From assembly GCA_023460035.1 (NCBI GenBank), contig JAEWRN010000005.1, forward strand, positions 55,590-119,589: a DNA stretch of 64,000 bases. Reading direction: 5' to 3'. Of this stretch, positions 16,841-25,292 are shown one piece after another (position 1 is the first letter of the stretch; the number at the start of each line of letters is the position of its first letter). Made by a program: the position numbers and the translations under genes. The stretch comes from Bacillota bacterium. Lineage in GTDB: Bacteria; Bacillota; Clostridia; Oscillospirales; Ruminococcaceae. The notes under the pieces were generated by a model. It was not told the DNA's origin. It ran no database searches and was given only the letters and a program-made list of their open reading frames with translations.

Positions 16841-19009
16841 TCAAATTGTTTGTTTTGGTAATACAGTGCTGGTGACACTGCCGTCCTGCGCGCGGTTTAC
16901 CCGCGCTTCGTACTGCCGCCCCTGCCACCAAAAGCAGAATTGCAGCGACTGCCATTTGCCCGGCAGATGTGGCGTGAGCGTGGGGCCGTTTTGCCCCATG
17001 TGCAGCCCCGCAAAACCAAAGACGACACTTTGCCAGGTTTCGCCCATACCGGCAAGATGCAACCCCTCTTTGCCGGTGTTGCCCATCACCTCACGCAGGT
17101 CTAAAAACGCCGCCTTTTCAAAATAGTGCATCGCGGGCCCCAGCAGGCCGTTTTGCGCCGCAAACAGCGCATGGCTGGCAAAGCTGAGGGTTGAATCGTG
17201 CAGGCACAGCGGTTCAAAATCCGCCCAGGCGTCCAGCTTTTCCTGCTGCGTAAACGCGTCGGGCAGCCGGGTCATCAGCAGCAGCACATCTGCCTGCTTG
17301 ACAACCTGATACCGCTGCACCCTGTCAAAGCAGACCCCGTGGTAGCTGGCGCTGTCGCCCGTTTTTAGCGCGGCGGGCGATACCGGCTCTAGCAGATGAA
17401 AGGTGTCGTCGGTGCGCAGGCGGCCGGTTTGCGGGTCGCGCGGCAGCGGGATGCCGGCAGAAAGTGCCTGCCAGCCCGCTACCTCTGCCGGGGTGACCCC
17501 CAGTGCCGCGGCACGGGCCGGGCTGCTTTGCAGCAGGCTTTGTGCCGCTTCGATTGCGAGTTGCAGGTTATATTGCACCATGCGGTTCGTAAACAGGTTG
17601 TTGTTGGTAATACCGCAATATTCGTCCGGCCCTTTGCAGAACAGCAGATTAAACCCGCCGCCGGGCGCGGGCGAATACCGGCTTTGCCAAAAACGCGCCG
17701 TTTCAATATACACTTCCTGTGCACGCGCCTCAAACTCCGCATCGCCCGCCAGCGCGGCATACTGGTGCATGGCATACACCACATCGGCGGTGACATGCAC
17801 TTCACTTGCGCCAATATCCCAGCTCTCGCACTGCTCTGTGCCGTCGTAAGCAGCCATCCACGGGTAGCGCGCGCCCGCGCTGTTCATGCCCGACGCGTGC
17901 GCTTTTGCCTGCGGCAGGCAGGCAAGGCGATATTCCTCTAAGCTTTTTGCCGCCTGTGGTCGCGCAAGCAAGAAAAACGGCATCATAAACAGGTCGGTGT
18001 CCCAAAAATAACAGCCCTTGTACCGGGTGTGGGTCAACCCGCGCGCGCCAATGCTGACACTGCCGTCCCGCGCGCTACAATTGCAAAGCAGCTGAAACGT
18101 CTGGTAACGCAGCGCCGTTTGTGCGTCATCGTCCCCACTTAGCTGAATATCGCTGCTTGCCCACAGGGCCTGCCATGCCTGCCGGTTTTCTGCAAGCAGG
18201 CTGTCATAGGTATCACTTGGCGCCAGTGGGGCAAGCAGCGGGTCGTTGTCGCGCCCGGTCTGTACCGCGCACAGCTTGTCGAGCTGCACCGGCACCCCGG
18301 CGGCAAGCGCACCGTCTAATTGCAGCCCGCAGGTTTCGCCCTGCCGTTCAAACAGCCGAGACGCAAACCCCTGCGGCAGGCTGAATTGCAGCGTTTGTTG
18401 CAATGCGATTGCTGTGGTTACAGTGTGAAAGCGCACTGCAAAGCCCTGCGGTGCCGCTTGCAGCTGCTCAAACCGTGTAAGCTGCACGGTTTCACTGTTT
18501 TCTTTCACCTGGTCGTCCGGCACCGGGCAGTTGCAGCTTGCGGTCAGCACCCCGCTTTCGATGCACAGTTGCACCGGGGCAGCCGCGCACAGGGTCAGCC
18601 GCTGTGCCACCACTGCGGGGTTGCTTTGGCTGAAAAACCGCTGCTCACACACGGTGACTTTAACGCCGCCACCCTGCACGGTATAGTGCTGGGTCAGCGC
18701 CCCGGTTGCAAGGTCCAGCGTATGGGCCACCTTGCTGCAAAGTACCGCCTGCTGCCCATCAATAATGAGGGCATGCCAAACGGGGGTGGGCAGGTTGACA
18801 ATGTCGGTAATGCCGGGCTTGATCTCGTCAAACATGCCGGCCACAAACAGCCCGCGCTGCACCGGGCGCAGCGCCGTGTCGCCCGCCGCCGTGCCGCGCG
18901 CGCCCATGCGGCCGTTGCCGGTGAAAAAAACACTTTCAAAAAAAGCGTCGTCAAAGCCGGTGCTCTGCCCGCTGATCTGCCAACCGTCCAGCAAAAGGTC
19001 GTCACGCAC
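16841..19009 (-). CDS. GH65-family glycoside phosphorylase/hydrolase
   Basis: About 722 residues with GH65 features: an N-terminal beta-sandwich beginning with TGNGRMGARG (30-39), then an (alpha/alpha)6 barrel with GARGLTHTRYKGCYFWDTD (321-339) and GPDEYCGITNNNLFTN (460-475), the region carrying the proposed catalytic Glu. Family members phosphorolyse alpha-glucobioses (maltose, trehalose, kojibiose, nigerose) to beta-glucose 1-phosphate; some hydrolyse. I chose GTG at 19009, which overlaps the upstream stop by eight bases; longer in-frame starts lie inside that gene and encode Arg/Ala-rich filler. The linked beta-phosphoglucomutase favours a phosphorylase. The linkage cannot be told from sequence. 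Confidence 0.85.
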   Translation of the reverse strand: MRDDLLLDGWQISGQSTGFDDAFFESVFFTGNGRMGARGTAAGDTALRPVQRGLFVAGMFDEIKPGITDIVNLPTPVWHALIIDGQQAVLCSKVAHTLDLATGALTQHYTVQGGGVKVTVCEQRFFSQSNPAVVAQRLTLCAAAPVQLCIESGVLTASCNCPVPDDQVKENSETVQLTRFEQLQAAPQGFAVRFHTVTTAIALQQTLQFSLPQGFASRLFERQGETCGLQLDGALAAGVPVQLDKLCAVQTGRDNDPLLAPLAPSDTYDSLLAENRQAWQALWASSDIQLSGDDDAQTALRYQTFQLLCNCSARDGSVSIGARGLTHTRYKGCYFWDTDLFMMPFFLLARPQAAKSLEEYRLACLPQAKAHASGMNSAGARYPWMAAYDGTEQCESWDIGASEVHVTADVVYAMHQYAALAGDAEFEARAQEVYIETARFWQSRYSPAPGGGFNLLFCKGPDEYCGITNNNLFTNRMVQYNLQLAIEAAQSLLQSSPARAAALGVTPAEVAGWQALSAGIPLPRDPQTGRLRTDDTFHLLEPVSPAALKTGDSASYHGVCFDRVQRYQVVKQADVLLLMTRLPDAFTQQEKLDAWADFEPLCLHDSTLSFASHALFAAQNGLLGPAMHYFEKAAFLDLREVMGNTGKEGLHLAGMGETWQSVVFGFAGLHMGQNGPTLTPHLPGKWQSLQFCFWWQGRQYEARVNRAQDGSVTSTVLPKQTI

Positions 19010-20804
19010 GGGCTTCACCGCCTTCCATCGCGGTGCGCAGGCTGTAACACAAAAAGCCTGCACAGGTGGCAAAGGCTTCGCCGCTGGTGCACATGCCGGT
19101 CTCTTCGTCAATGCTCTCGCACGCAATGCCACCGTCCATGGGTGCTGTGCGCAAAATGGCAAGGCTGTGCGCTACCCTGCCGCACAACAGGCTATTGGCA
19201 ACGCTGAGAATCCAGGGGTGCGGCGCGTGCGGGCACCCAATTTCGGCATAGCGGCTACCCGCAAAGCTGTATTGATAGCCCGGCGCGCGGATGAGCGCCA
19301 CTGTGTTTTGCCACGTTTCATCCTGCTCGCTGCAAAACCCAAAGGTCGGCAGTAATTGCAGGCTGCCCGGCGGCTCGTCGTACACATCGTGGTGCCCCGC
19401 AAGGTCTACCGACCACGCAAAATACGGGGTGCCCGCGCCTTTTTGTACCACGCAGTGGGCCCAAATCGCCTCTTTTACCCGCTGCGCCTGCTGTTGTAGC
19501 GCTGCCTGCCCCGGCACCGCGCGGGCCACAAATTGCAGCGCGCGCCACACCAGCACATTGTCATAGGTAAGGTAGGGGTACACGTGTTCATCGTCGGTCG
19601 GCTGTAAAAAGGTCTCGTACAGCTCTGTGTCTGGTGCTTTGTGCAGCGCCAGTTTTTGCAAAATATCTTCGATGCCACACACTACGTTTGGGTATGCCAA
19701 AAGCGCGGTGTCGCCGCTCGCCTTTACATAGCGCTCCAGCGCCAAAAGCGGGGCCATCAGCTCATCCAGCTCAAAGCCGGGCTCCAGCACCGTGCCATCA
19801 ATAAACCGCGAGTGCACGCCAAAGTTGCGGCGCTGGCGGCCAAAGGCGTAAAGCAGCATCTGCTTTGCAAGCGCGGCATCCGCCGCCAAAATTGCGGGGA
19901 AACTCCACAGCAGGCTGTCCCTGTCCCAATAGGCGGCGCTGACATAATAGCGCGGGCTGCGGCTCGTCACCAGCACCAGCTCTTCGGTGTCCAGCGTGAT
20001 GCCGGTAGAAAAGAAGATACAAAAAAACAAATTGGTGTTGTACAGGGTACTTAGGGCTTCGTCCTGCCAGTGGATGCTGCGCTTCGCAAGCCAGGTGCAG
20101 GTGCGCTGCCATTCGCGCGCATAGCCCTGACGCAGCATCTCTTTGGCACTGGTGGCGGCCGCCACCTCTTCAAACCCAAAGCCCCAGTAAATATTCAGCG
20201 TACAGGCGGCGCCGGGGGCCAGTGTTTCACTGCAGGTAAGCGTATAGCTGATACCGCCGCCCGGCGTTTGTGTAAACGCCGACTCGCACGGGCGGTCTGC
20301 CATTGGGGCAAAGCTGTACAGTGGCACGCCACAGCGGTGGTCAAACACAATACTGTCGTTCCACCCGCTGCGGGTACAGTGGCGGGTGCCCTCGATTTCT
20401 TTTTCTTCATTCACACAGTGCCAGCTGCCCGCCCACTCACCGCGCAGGCCAAAGCGCAGCGCCACCGGCTGGGTGCCCGTGTTGTGCACTACAAGTTGCA
20501 CCACAAACCCGCGCTCGCCAATGGGTGAAAGGTAAGTGCCCTCTAGGGGCAGCGTACCGGCGAACCCGTGAAACTGGGGTGTCCAGCCGTTTGGCCGTGC
20601 CCAGCTAAGGCCGTGCAACACGGCCTCTTGCCCGGCCGCCTCTACCCACGGGGCAATCAGGGCGCCGCCCGCGGGGCCGCGCAGGTCTACAAGGCCCTTA
20701 TACCCCATATGCAAAAACGTCACGTCTTCTATCCCGCCGCTTTGCGCGTCAATCGACGGCAGCGAGACCATCTCATTGCCGCCGGGTAGTTTTAACTGTT
20801 CCAT
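19002..20804 (-). CDS. Putative (alpha/alpha)6-barrel glycosidase, GH125-like, family uncertain
   Basis: A 600-residue protein not assigned with certainty. Residues about 1-210 look beta-rich. The rest looks like an (alpha/alpha)6 barrel with AAYWDRDSLLW (291-300), DELMAPLLALERY, DDEHVYPYLTYDNVLVWRA and a C-terminal EIGCPHAPHPWILSVANSL. These resemble the RDS and GxPH motifs of GH125, but also GH15/GH63-like enzymes. No signal peptide, so it is cytoplasmic. ATG at 20804 has GAGGGG six bases upstream; earlier in-frame ATGs lack spacing. First gene of the arm facing lacI, with an operator directly before it. Probably attacks the same imported glycan as GH65 and GH31. Confidence 0.6.
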   Translation of the reverse strand: MEQLKLPGGNEMVSLPSIDAQSGGIEDVTFLHMGYKGLVDLRGPAGGALIAPWVEAAGQEAVLHGLSWARPNGWTPQFHGFAGTLPLEGTYLSPIGERGFVVQLVVHNTGTQPVALRFGLRGEWAGSWHCVNEEKEIEGTRHCTRSGWNDSIVFDHRCGVPLYSFAPMADRPCESAFTQTPGGGISYTLTCSETLAPGAACTLNIYWGFGFEEVAAATSAKEMLRQGYAREWQRTCTWLAKRSIHWQDEALSTLYNTNLFFCIFFSTGITLDTEELVLVTSRSPRYYVSAAYWDRDSLLWSFPAILAADAALAKQMLLYAFGRQRRNFGVHSRFIDGTVLEPGFELDELMAPLLALERYVKASGDTALLAYPNVVCGIEDILQKLALHKAPDTELYETFLQPTDDEHVYPYLTYDNVLVWRALQFVARAVPGQAALQQQAQRVKEAIWAHCVVQKGAGTPYFAWSVDLAGHHDVYDEPPGSLQLLPTFGFCSEQDETWQNTVALIRAPGYQYSFAGSRYAEIGCPHAPHPWILSVANSLLCGRVAHSLAILRTAPMDGGIACESIDEETGMCTSGEAFATCAGFLCYSLRTAMEGGEARA

Positions 20805-20819
20805 CTTCATCCCCTCTTT

Positions 20820-20835
20820 GTTTAACCGCTTAAAC
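20820..20835. promoter_or_regulatory. LacI-family operator, leftward arm
   Basis: A palindromic GTTTAACCGCTTAAAC lies just downstream of the minus-strand promoter and matches the second site at 20949-20964, so a repressor bound here would block transcription of the glycosidase-GH65 arm. Confidence 0.75.
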
Positions 20836-20848
20836 ATTTTATAAGCCA

Positions 20849-20876
20849 AATATACCATATATTCAATTTATGTCAA
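20849..20876 (-). promoter_or_regulatory. Leftward promoter of the GH65 operon
   Basis: On the minus strand: TTGACA (20876-20871), a 16-base spacer and TATATT (20854-20849). The operator lies about 14 bases beyond the -10. Confidence 0.75.
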
Positions 20877-20907
20877 CACAAATTTGGCTATTTTCTTAAA
20901 AAAGTGA

Positions 20908-20936
20908 TTGACATATGGGTGTTTATTGGTTATTAT
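20908..20936 (+). promoter_or_regulatory. Rightward promoter of lacI and the ABC operon
   Basis: TTGACA (20908-20913), a 17-base spacer and TATTAT (20931-20936), a near-consensus housekeeping promoter. The operator begins 12 bases after the -10. Confidence 0.85.
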
Positions 20937-20948
20937 GTGTTTGTAACA

Positions 20949-20964
20949 GGTTAAGCGATTAAAC
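20949..20964. promoter_or_regulatory. LacI-family operator, rightward arm
   Basis: GGTTAAGCGATTAAAC, the same motif as the site at 20820-20835. It overlaps the expected transcript start of the regulator gene, indicating autoregulation. Confidence 0.75.
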
Positions 20965-20984
20965 AACCGGGGAGCGGATACATC

Positions 20985-22007
20985 ATGAAAAAGAGAGCCA
21001 CCTTAAAAGACGTCGCCTCTGCGGCGCAGGTCAGCCCCGCTACCGTGTCTTATGTGCTAAACGGCAAAAAAAGCATTTCGCCCGAAACTGCGGCCCGCGT
21101 GTTACAGGCCGTACAAGAATTAAACTATGTGCCGGATTTAAGCGCGCGCAGCCTGACCAGCCGCGATTCCAAGTTGATTGGTGTCGTGGTGCCGCAGACA
21201 GAGCCCGGCAGCCGCCTGATGCTGCAAAACAGCTTTTACAGCGAAATCGTGGGCAGCATTGAGTATTATGCGCGCGGGCAAGGCTACCATGTGATTATTT
21301 CTGCCACCGACATCAACGAAAGCTACCTGACCCTCGCGCAGGAGCGCAACCTTGACGGCATTATTGTCATTGGCATGTACCCCGACGAGTTTTACCAGCA
21401 GATGAAGGCGACGCAGATCCCTATTGTGCTGATCGACAGCTATTGCAACGACCACTATTTTCACAGCATTCGCATTGACGATGCCTACGGCAGCTACCTT
21501 GCCACCCGTTATGTGCTGGGCTGCGGCCACCGCGACGTCGCGTTTTTTTGCGGCCAGTTAAAAGAAAACGGCGTCATGCAAAAGCGCCTTGCGGGCTACC
21601 GGCAGGCGCTGGAGGAAAAAGGTATCCCGTTTGACGAGCGCAATGTGTTTGAGGGCAACATCAATTACGACAGCGGCCTTGCGCTGGCCGACCGTTTTTT
21701 ACAGGCAGGGCTGCCCGCCACCGCCGTGGTTGCCGCCGCCGATATCCTTGCGGTGGGCGCTATCAAAGAATTCTATGAGCGCGGCGTGAATGTGCCAAAC
21801 GAAATTTCCGTCATGGGGTTTGACGACGTGGAAATTTCGCAGTACCTCACGCCCGGGCTTTCGACGATTCGGCAAAAAATATCGCTGAAGGGCGAAAAAG
21901 CAGTGGAGCTGCTGCTCAACAGCATCAACGAACCCGGCCTCACCAAGCAGGAGCTGATCCTGCCGGTCACGCTTGTAGAACGGGCTTCTGTGAAAAATTT
22001 AAATTAA
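20985..22007 (+). CDS. LacI-family transcriptional regulator of the sugar locus
   Basis: A 340-residue regulator. The N-terminal helix-turn-helix (TLKDVASAAQVSPATVSYVL) and hinge (RVLQAVQELNYVPDLSARSL) are typical, followed by a periplasmic-binding-protein-like effector domain (GVVVPQTEPGSR, GIIVIGMYPDEF, SVMGFDDVEISQYLTPGLST). It should bind the two GTTTAA-type palindromes that flank its own promoter and the divergent promoter, and release them when a sugar binds. ATG with GGGGAG upstream (CCGGGGAGCGGATACATC). It heads the operon with the binding protein, permeases and GH31. The inducer is unknown, probably the imported oligosaccharide or a breakdown product. Confidence 0.92.
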   Translation: MKKRATLKDVASAAQVSPATVSYVLNGKKSISPETAARVLQAVQELNYVPDLSARSLTSRDSKLIGVVVPQTEPGSRLMLQNSFYSEIVGSIEYYARGQGYHVIISATDINESYLTLAQERNLDGIIVIGMYPDEFYQQMKATQIPIVLIDSYCNDHYFHSIRIDDAYGSYLATRYVLGCGHRDVAFFCGQLKENGVMQKRLAGYRQALEEKGIPFDERNVFEGNINYDSGLALADRFLQAGLPATAVVAAADILAVGAIKEFYERGVNVPNEISVMGFDDVEISQYLTPGLSTIRQKISLKGEKAVELLLNSINEPGLTKQELILPVTLVERASVKNLN

Positions 22008-22037
22008 GGAGGGAACGTGAAAAAGGGGGAAAAGAAA

Positions 22038-22104
22038 CGGCTCACACCCACCTGAACAGTTTGTGTGAACCGCCACAACAAAGACGCTTGCGAAGGGCCT
22101 TTGT
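22038..22104 (+). other. Two leader hairpins between lacI and the binding-protein gene
   Basis: CGGCTCACAC (22038-22047) pairs with GTGTGAACCG (22063-22072) with one mismatch; then ACAAAG (22078-22083) pairs with CTTTGT (22099-22104). Neither is followed by a T run, so they are not standard terminators. They may be processing or stability elements at the 5' side of the binding-protein message, or chance structure. Confidence 0.35.
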
Positions 22105-22169
22105 CGTTACCACACAGTGTAAGCGATAAGGGCAAAAAAATCAACCACAAAGAAATAAGGAGGACCCCA

Positions 22170-23474
22170 ATGAAAAAGCACTTGTCTCTTATTGCAGCAG
22201 CACTGGCCGCTGCCCTGATGTTTTCTGCCTGCGGCGGCGCATCCTCTGCGGCCGCATCGACCGGCAGCAGCACCCCTGCCGCCAGCACCGCCGGCGAGCC
22301 GGTCACCATTACATTTGAACAGTTTTCGGGCTCTGGCGACAACGAGGCCTATTTGCAGCAGATGATTGACGCCTACACTGCCGAGCACCCCAACGTCACC
22401 ATTCAGCTGCAGTCTTACGGCTATGACGATTATTTTACCCAGCTGACCGCAAAGGTATCCGGCGGCAAAGCCCCGGACGTGTTTGAGCTGAACTACGAAA
22501 ACTTTGTCTCGTACGCCAAAAAAGGCGCGCTGATGCCGCTGGACGATATTCTTAAAACCGAGGGCATCGATACCTCTGTGTACAACAAAATGGCGCTTGG
22601 CGCGTTCAACGCAGACGGCAAGCAGTACGGCGTGCCCAACAGCTTTTCAAACGTCGTTCTGATCTACAATAAAGACCTGTTTGACAAAGCCGGTGTCACC
22701 TACCCCACCGATGACTGGACGTGGGAGGACGCGATGGCCGCGGCTGAAAAAATCCGCGCGCTGGGCGACGACACCTTTGGGTATTACCACCCCATCTCGT
22801 TCAACGAGTTTTACAAGACCGTCAAACAGAACGGCGGCAGCCTGTTTAACGACGATTTTACCCAGTTTACGATGGACACCCCCGAAAACGTGGAGACCCT
22901 GCAATACCTCGTGGACATGCAGCTAAAAAGCAACGTGATGCCCACCCCGGAGCAGATGGGCGGCATGGGCGACTGGGACCTGTTTAAATCCGGCCGCCTT
23001 GGCATGATCGTCACCGGCATTTGGGCGTTCCCCGACTTCACCGAAAACTGTGATTTTGCATGGGATATCGCCGTAGAGCCGGGCCACACCCAGAAAGCGA
23101 CCCACTTCTTCTCGAACGGGTATGTCATTTCGAAGGACAGCAAGGTTGCAAACGAAGCCGCAAAGTTTATTGCGTTCCTGTCGTCCGACCCCAAAGCCAC
23201 CCAAATTCGTTTGGATGCCGCGTGGGAGCTGCCCCCTGTGACCGACGAGAACATTTTGAACCAGTATAAAGAAAAGACCCCGCCGGCGAACCGTGAGGCC
23301 GTGTTTAAAAGCCTTGATTACCTTGTCACCCCGCCGGTCATCACCCAGTATGCCGAGCTGCAGGACATTGTGGGCCGCCACTTGACCGACGCCGCGGCAG
23401 GCACCGTGACCCCGCAGGAAGCGCTGCAGGCCATGCAGGCGGAATGCCAGGAAAAAATAGACCTTACAAAATAA
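22170..23474 (+). CDS. Sugar ABC transporter substrate-binding lipoprotein
   Basis: A 434-residue extracellular lipoprotein of the carbohydrate-uptake (family 1) binding-protein class. Signal peptide 1-20 ends in a lipobox-like MFSAC with the lipidated Cys at 20, followed by an Ala/Ser/Thr-rich spacer and the mature fold (VTITFEQFSGSGDNEAYLQQ, KAPDVFELNYENFVSYAKKG, GRLGMIVTGIWAFPDF). It captures an oligosaccharide for the two permeases downstream. ATG at 22170 follows AAGGAGG by six bases; an upstream in-frame ATG at 22065 lacks both a ribosome binding site and a sensible signal sequence. No ATPase gene is in the cluster, so a shared MsmK-type ATPase elsewhere is likely. Confidence 0.9.
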   Translation: MKKHLSLIAAALAAALMFSACGGASSAAASTGSSTPAASTAGEPVTITFEQFSGSGDNEAYLQQMIDAYTAEHPNVTIQLQSYGYDDYFTQLTAKVSGGKAPDVFELNYENFVSYAKKGALMPLDDILKTEGIDTSVYNKMALGAFNADGKQYGVPNSFSNVVLIYNKDLFDKAGVTYPTDDWTWEDAMAAAEKIRALGDDTFGYYHPISFNEFYKTVKQNGGSLFNDDFTQFTMDTPENVETLQYLVDMQLKSNVMPTPEQMGGMGDWDLFKSGRLGMIVTGIWAFPDFTENCDFAWDIAVEPGHTQKATHFFSNGYVISKDSKVANEAAKFIAFLSSDPKATQIRLDAAWELPPVTDENILNQYKEKTPPANREAVFKSLDYLVTPPVITQYAELQDIVGRHLTDAAAGTVTPQEALQAMQAECQEKIDLTK

Positions 23475-23485
23475 GCGATCCCCAT

Positions 23486-23516
23486 CAAGGGCAGGCATTG
23501 CCTGCCCTTGTTTTTT
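23486..23516 (+). terminator. Intra-operon terminator-like hairpin after the binding protein gene
   Basis: A perfect 11-bp stem (CAAGGGCAGGC 23486-23496, loop ATT, GCCTGCCCTTG 23500-23510) followed by TTTTTT. It probably lets part of the transcripts stop before the permease genes, giving more binding protein than permease. Confidence 0.85.
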
Positions 23517-23535
23517 AGGAAAGGGCGGATAACCA

Positions 23536-24456
23536 ATGAAAAAAACCCGACAGGCCGGATGGAAAGCGGCTTTGCCATTCCTGCTCCCCAGCATGGTCGG
23601 CTTTACCTTATTCAGCATCCTGCCGATGATCACCCAGCTGTTTATCAGCGTGACCGACTGGGACGGCCTAAGCGAGCTGACACTGTTTTCGGACTTCGGG
23701 GGGTTCATGCAGCAATTTTTTGTGGGGCTGCAGAACTATGTCGAAATTTTCACCAGCAAAGAGCTGTACCAGGTGCTGGGCAACACGCTGTGGTTTATTG
23801 TGCTGTACATCCCGTTGATGTTGGTGGCCGCCATGGCGGTGGCACTGGTGCTCAACAGCAAAATACGCGGCGTGGGCTTTTTGCGGGTCGTGTACTATAT
23901 CCCGGTCATCACCTCGTGGGTGGCCGGCGCGCTGATTTGGAAATGGGCGCTCAGCCCGCAGTACGGCATCATCAACTCGCTGCTGGGGCTGGTGGGCATC
24001 GACGGGCCCAACTGGCTGCAAAACTCGCAGTGGGCCATCCCCGCCATTGTGCTGGCCTCGGTGTGGAAGGACATGGGCTACTTTGGCCTGATGCTGATGG
24101 CCGGCCTGCAGGGCATTAACCGGCAGTATTACGAGGCCGCCGCCATTGACGGCGCAGGCAAGGTGAAGCAGTTTTTCCGCATTACGCTGCCGCTGCTCAC
24201 CCCGACACTATTTTTCATCATGATTATCAGCCTGATCAGCTCGTTTCAGCTGTTCCCGCAGATTATGATTATGACACCGGACGGCGGCCCGGGCGGCGCC
24301 ACGATGATGCTGGTAGAACGTATTTACAAGTACGGTTTCCGGTATTACGAAATGGGTTATGCCTCAGCCTACAGCTGGATTCTGTTCGCCATTTTGCTGG
24401 TGCTCACCGGCATCCAGATGAAATTACAAAAAAAGTGGGTGAATTACGATGATTAA
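23536..24456 (+). CDS. Sugar ABC transporter permease (MalF/UgpA type)
   Basis: A 306-residue permease with six predicted helices and the ATPase-docking EAA loop (YYEAAAIDGAGKVKQFFRITLPLL, near residues 196-219). It pairs with the following permease to form the membrane channel for the sugar delivered by the upstream lipoprotein. ATG lies behind a GGAAAGGGCGG stretch. The gene follows the hairpin at 23486 and overlaps the next gene by eight bases, so these two permeases are translationally coupled. Confidence 0.92.
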   Translation: MKKTRQAGWKAALPFLLPSMVGFTLFSILPMITQLFISVTDWDGLSELTLFSDFGGFMQQFFVGLQNYVEIFTSKELYQVLGNTLWFIVLYIPLMLVAAMAVALVLNSKIRGVGFLRVVYYIPVITSWVAGALIWKWALSPQYGIINSLLGLVGIDGPNWLQNSQWAIPAIVLASVWKDMGYFGLMLMAGLQGINRQYYEAAAIDGAGKVKQFFRITLPLLTPTLFFIMIISLISSFQLFPQIMIMTPDGGPGGATMMLVERIYKYGFRYYEMGYASAYSWILFAILLVLTGIQMKLQKKWVNYDD

Positions 24457-25288
24457 TACACTGCGCCTGAAACGCACGACCGGCAAAATTCTGTTTTATG
24501 TGTTTGCGCTGGTGATTGCGTTCATCGTGTGCATCCCGTTTTTTTGGATGGTGGTGACCAGCCTTAAAAACCGCGGCGCGCTGATGAGCGTGCCGGTGGA
24601 GTGGATACCGAAAGAGCCGACGCTGGAGGTATACCAAAAGCTGTTTGCGATGCCGAATTTTACGACTTCGATTGCCAACAGCTTTTACCTTGCCATCGCC
24701 TCTACCTTTGCGCGGCTCATCTGTGCCAGTATGGCCGCCTTTGCGCTGACTAAAATCGCGTTTAAAGGCCGCGAGGCAACCTTTAAAATTTACCTCACCG
24801 CGCTGATGATCCCCGCACAGATTACGTTTATCCCGCTGTTTATCGTGATGACCCGCCTGCACCTGACCAACAGCTTAAACGCCTTTTTGCTGTTGCAGAT
24901 GTTTAACGCGTTCGCCATTTTTATGCTGCGGCAAAAAATGATGACCATCAACAACGCCTATGTTGAGGCGGCGGTGATTGACGGGGCCGGGCTGTGGACA
25001 ATTTTCGGCAAGATCATTCTGCCGCTGTGTTCCGGCACGCTGGCAACGCTGGCGGTGCTGTCGTTTATGGATTTGTGGAACGACTACCTGCTGCCGCTGG
25101 TGCTGTTGACCGAAAAATCGAAGTACACACTGCCGCTGCTGCTCAGCACGCTGTCCGGCGAATTTAAAAACCAGTACAACCTGATGATGGCCGGCGCGCT
25201 CGTGTCCATTGTGCCAATTTTGATTGTGTACATTGCCGCGCAGAAATACTTTAAAGACGGGCTGACCGTGGGCGGCGTGAAGGGGTGA
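24449..25288 (+). CDS. Sugar ABC transporter permease (MalG type)
   Basis: A 279-residue permease. It has an N-terminal helix, VCIPFFWMVVTSLK, the EAA loop (YVEAAVIDGAGLWTIFGKI) and a C-terminal KYFKDGLTVGGVKG, the usual end of MalG-like proteins. It forms a heterodimer with the product of the preceding gene, overlaps it by eight bases and is followed four bases later by the GH31 gene. No ATP-binding subunit is encoded nearby. Confidence 0.93.
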   Translation: MINTLRLKRTTGKILFYVFALVIAFIVCIPFFWMVVTSLKNRGALMSVPVEWIPKEPTLEVYQKLFAMPNFTTSIANSFYLAIASTFARLICASMAAFALTKIAFKGREATFKIYLTALMIPAQITFIPLFIVMTRLHLTNSLNAFLLLQMFNAFAIFMLRQKMMTINNAYVEAAVIDGAGLWTIFGKIILPLCSGTLATLAVLSFMDLWNDYLLPLVLLTEKSKYTLPLLLSTLSGEFKNQYNLMMAGALVSIVPILIVYIAAQKYFKDGLTVGGVKG

Positions 25289-25292
25289 TTAC

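Noticed and set aside
16841..19162. Longer GH65 reading with an extra 51 N-terminal residues
   Set aside because: The extra part lies within the upstream gene, reads as Ala/Arg/Pro-rich filler and has no homology to the family's N-terminus; the GTG at 19009 gives the normal start.
18320..19207. A 295-codon open frame antisense to the GH65 gene
   Set aside because: High GC content keeps stop codons rare on the opposite strand. The translation has no domain, and GH65 motifs are clear on the other strand.
22065..22169. Upstream extension of the binding protein from ATG 22065
   Set aside because: The extension is charged, lacks a ribosome binding site and would bury the lipoprotein signal peptide 35 residues inside.
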